Shown here piece after piece: positions 34,420 to 34,501 of a DNA stretch of 34,501 nt. Where the stretch lies: NCBI GenBank assembly GCA_001817505.1, contig MHIM01000031.1, positions 1 through 34,501 on the forward strand, read 5' to 3'. The notes below the pieces were generated by a model. That model ran no database searches and was not told where the DNA came from. It worked only from the letters and a program-made list of their open reading frames with translations. The DNA comes from Candidatus Buchananbacteria bacterium RIFCSPLOWO2_01_FULL_39_33 (lineage in GTDB: Bacteria > Patescibacteriota > Patescibacteriia > 2-01-FULL-39-33). The first letter of the stretch is position 1; each line of letters starts with the position of its first letter. A program made the position numbers and the translations under genes.

Positions 34420-34500
34420 CTATCCAATAGCTTGGCAACACTTTTGAAGAATTTGGGAAGGAGTTTGTAAGTTAATGCCCAGATGTAATCTTTCTTGATT
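34420..34500 (-). CDS. C-terminal fragment of DDE integrase/transposase (partial, runs off window)
   Basis: Minus strand: NQERLHLGINLQTPSQILQKCCQAIG*; 'N-ER-HLG-N--TP' is the typical rve-integrase C-terminal motif. Confidence 0.65.
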   Translation of the reverse strand, partial: NQERLHLGINLQTPSQILQKCCQAIG

Positions 34501-34501
34501 A

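Overview
The gene content and order (short intergenic gaps, ftsE-ftsX, pheS-pheT, lysS, serS, ddl-ftsQ-like, typA) suggest a candidate-phyla-radiation (Patescibacteria-like) chromosome; this taxonomic call is inference. The flanks are ordinary housekeeping DNA: P-type ATPase, PH-domain membrane protein, FtsB-like, PpiC-like, RlpA-like, FtsE/FtsX, PD-(D/E)XK nuclease, TspO, TypA/BipA, SpoU methyltransferase, a Clp-type AAA+ protein, UvrD-like helicase-nuclease, PheS/PheT, cupredoxin, LysS, SerS, Ddl and FtsQ-like. There are two tRNAs: Thr(CGT) on minus and Gln(TTG) on plus. The unusual part is an accessory island at about 20.37-24.48 kb. It has a small secreted protein followed by tiny ORFs with strong Shine-Dalgarno sites (ankyrin-like, Zn-ribbon-like and unknown). 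These are separated by tandem 'hairpin + imperfect palindrome' units with conserved ends and compensatory stem changes. Several ORF-free, highly structured segments have good promoters or terminators and look like uncharacterised ncRNAs, two of them sharing a pseudoknot-like topology. No integrase, reverse transcriptase, Cas or complete transposase gene is visible in the window. A transposase/integrase C-terminal fragment enters at the right edge. All homology calls are from motif recognition only; no searches were run.
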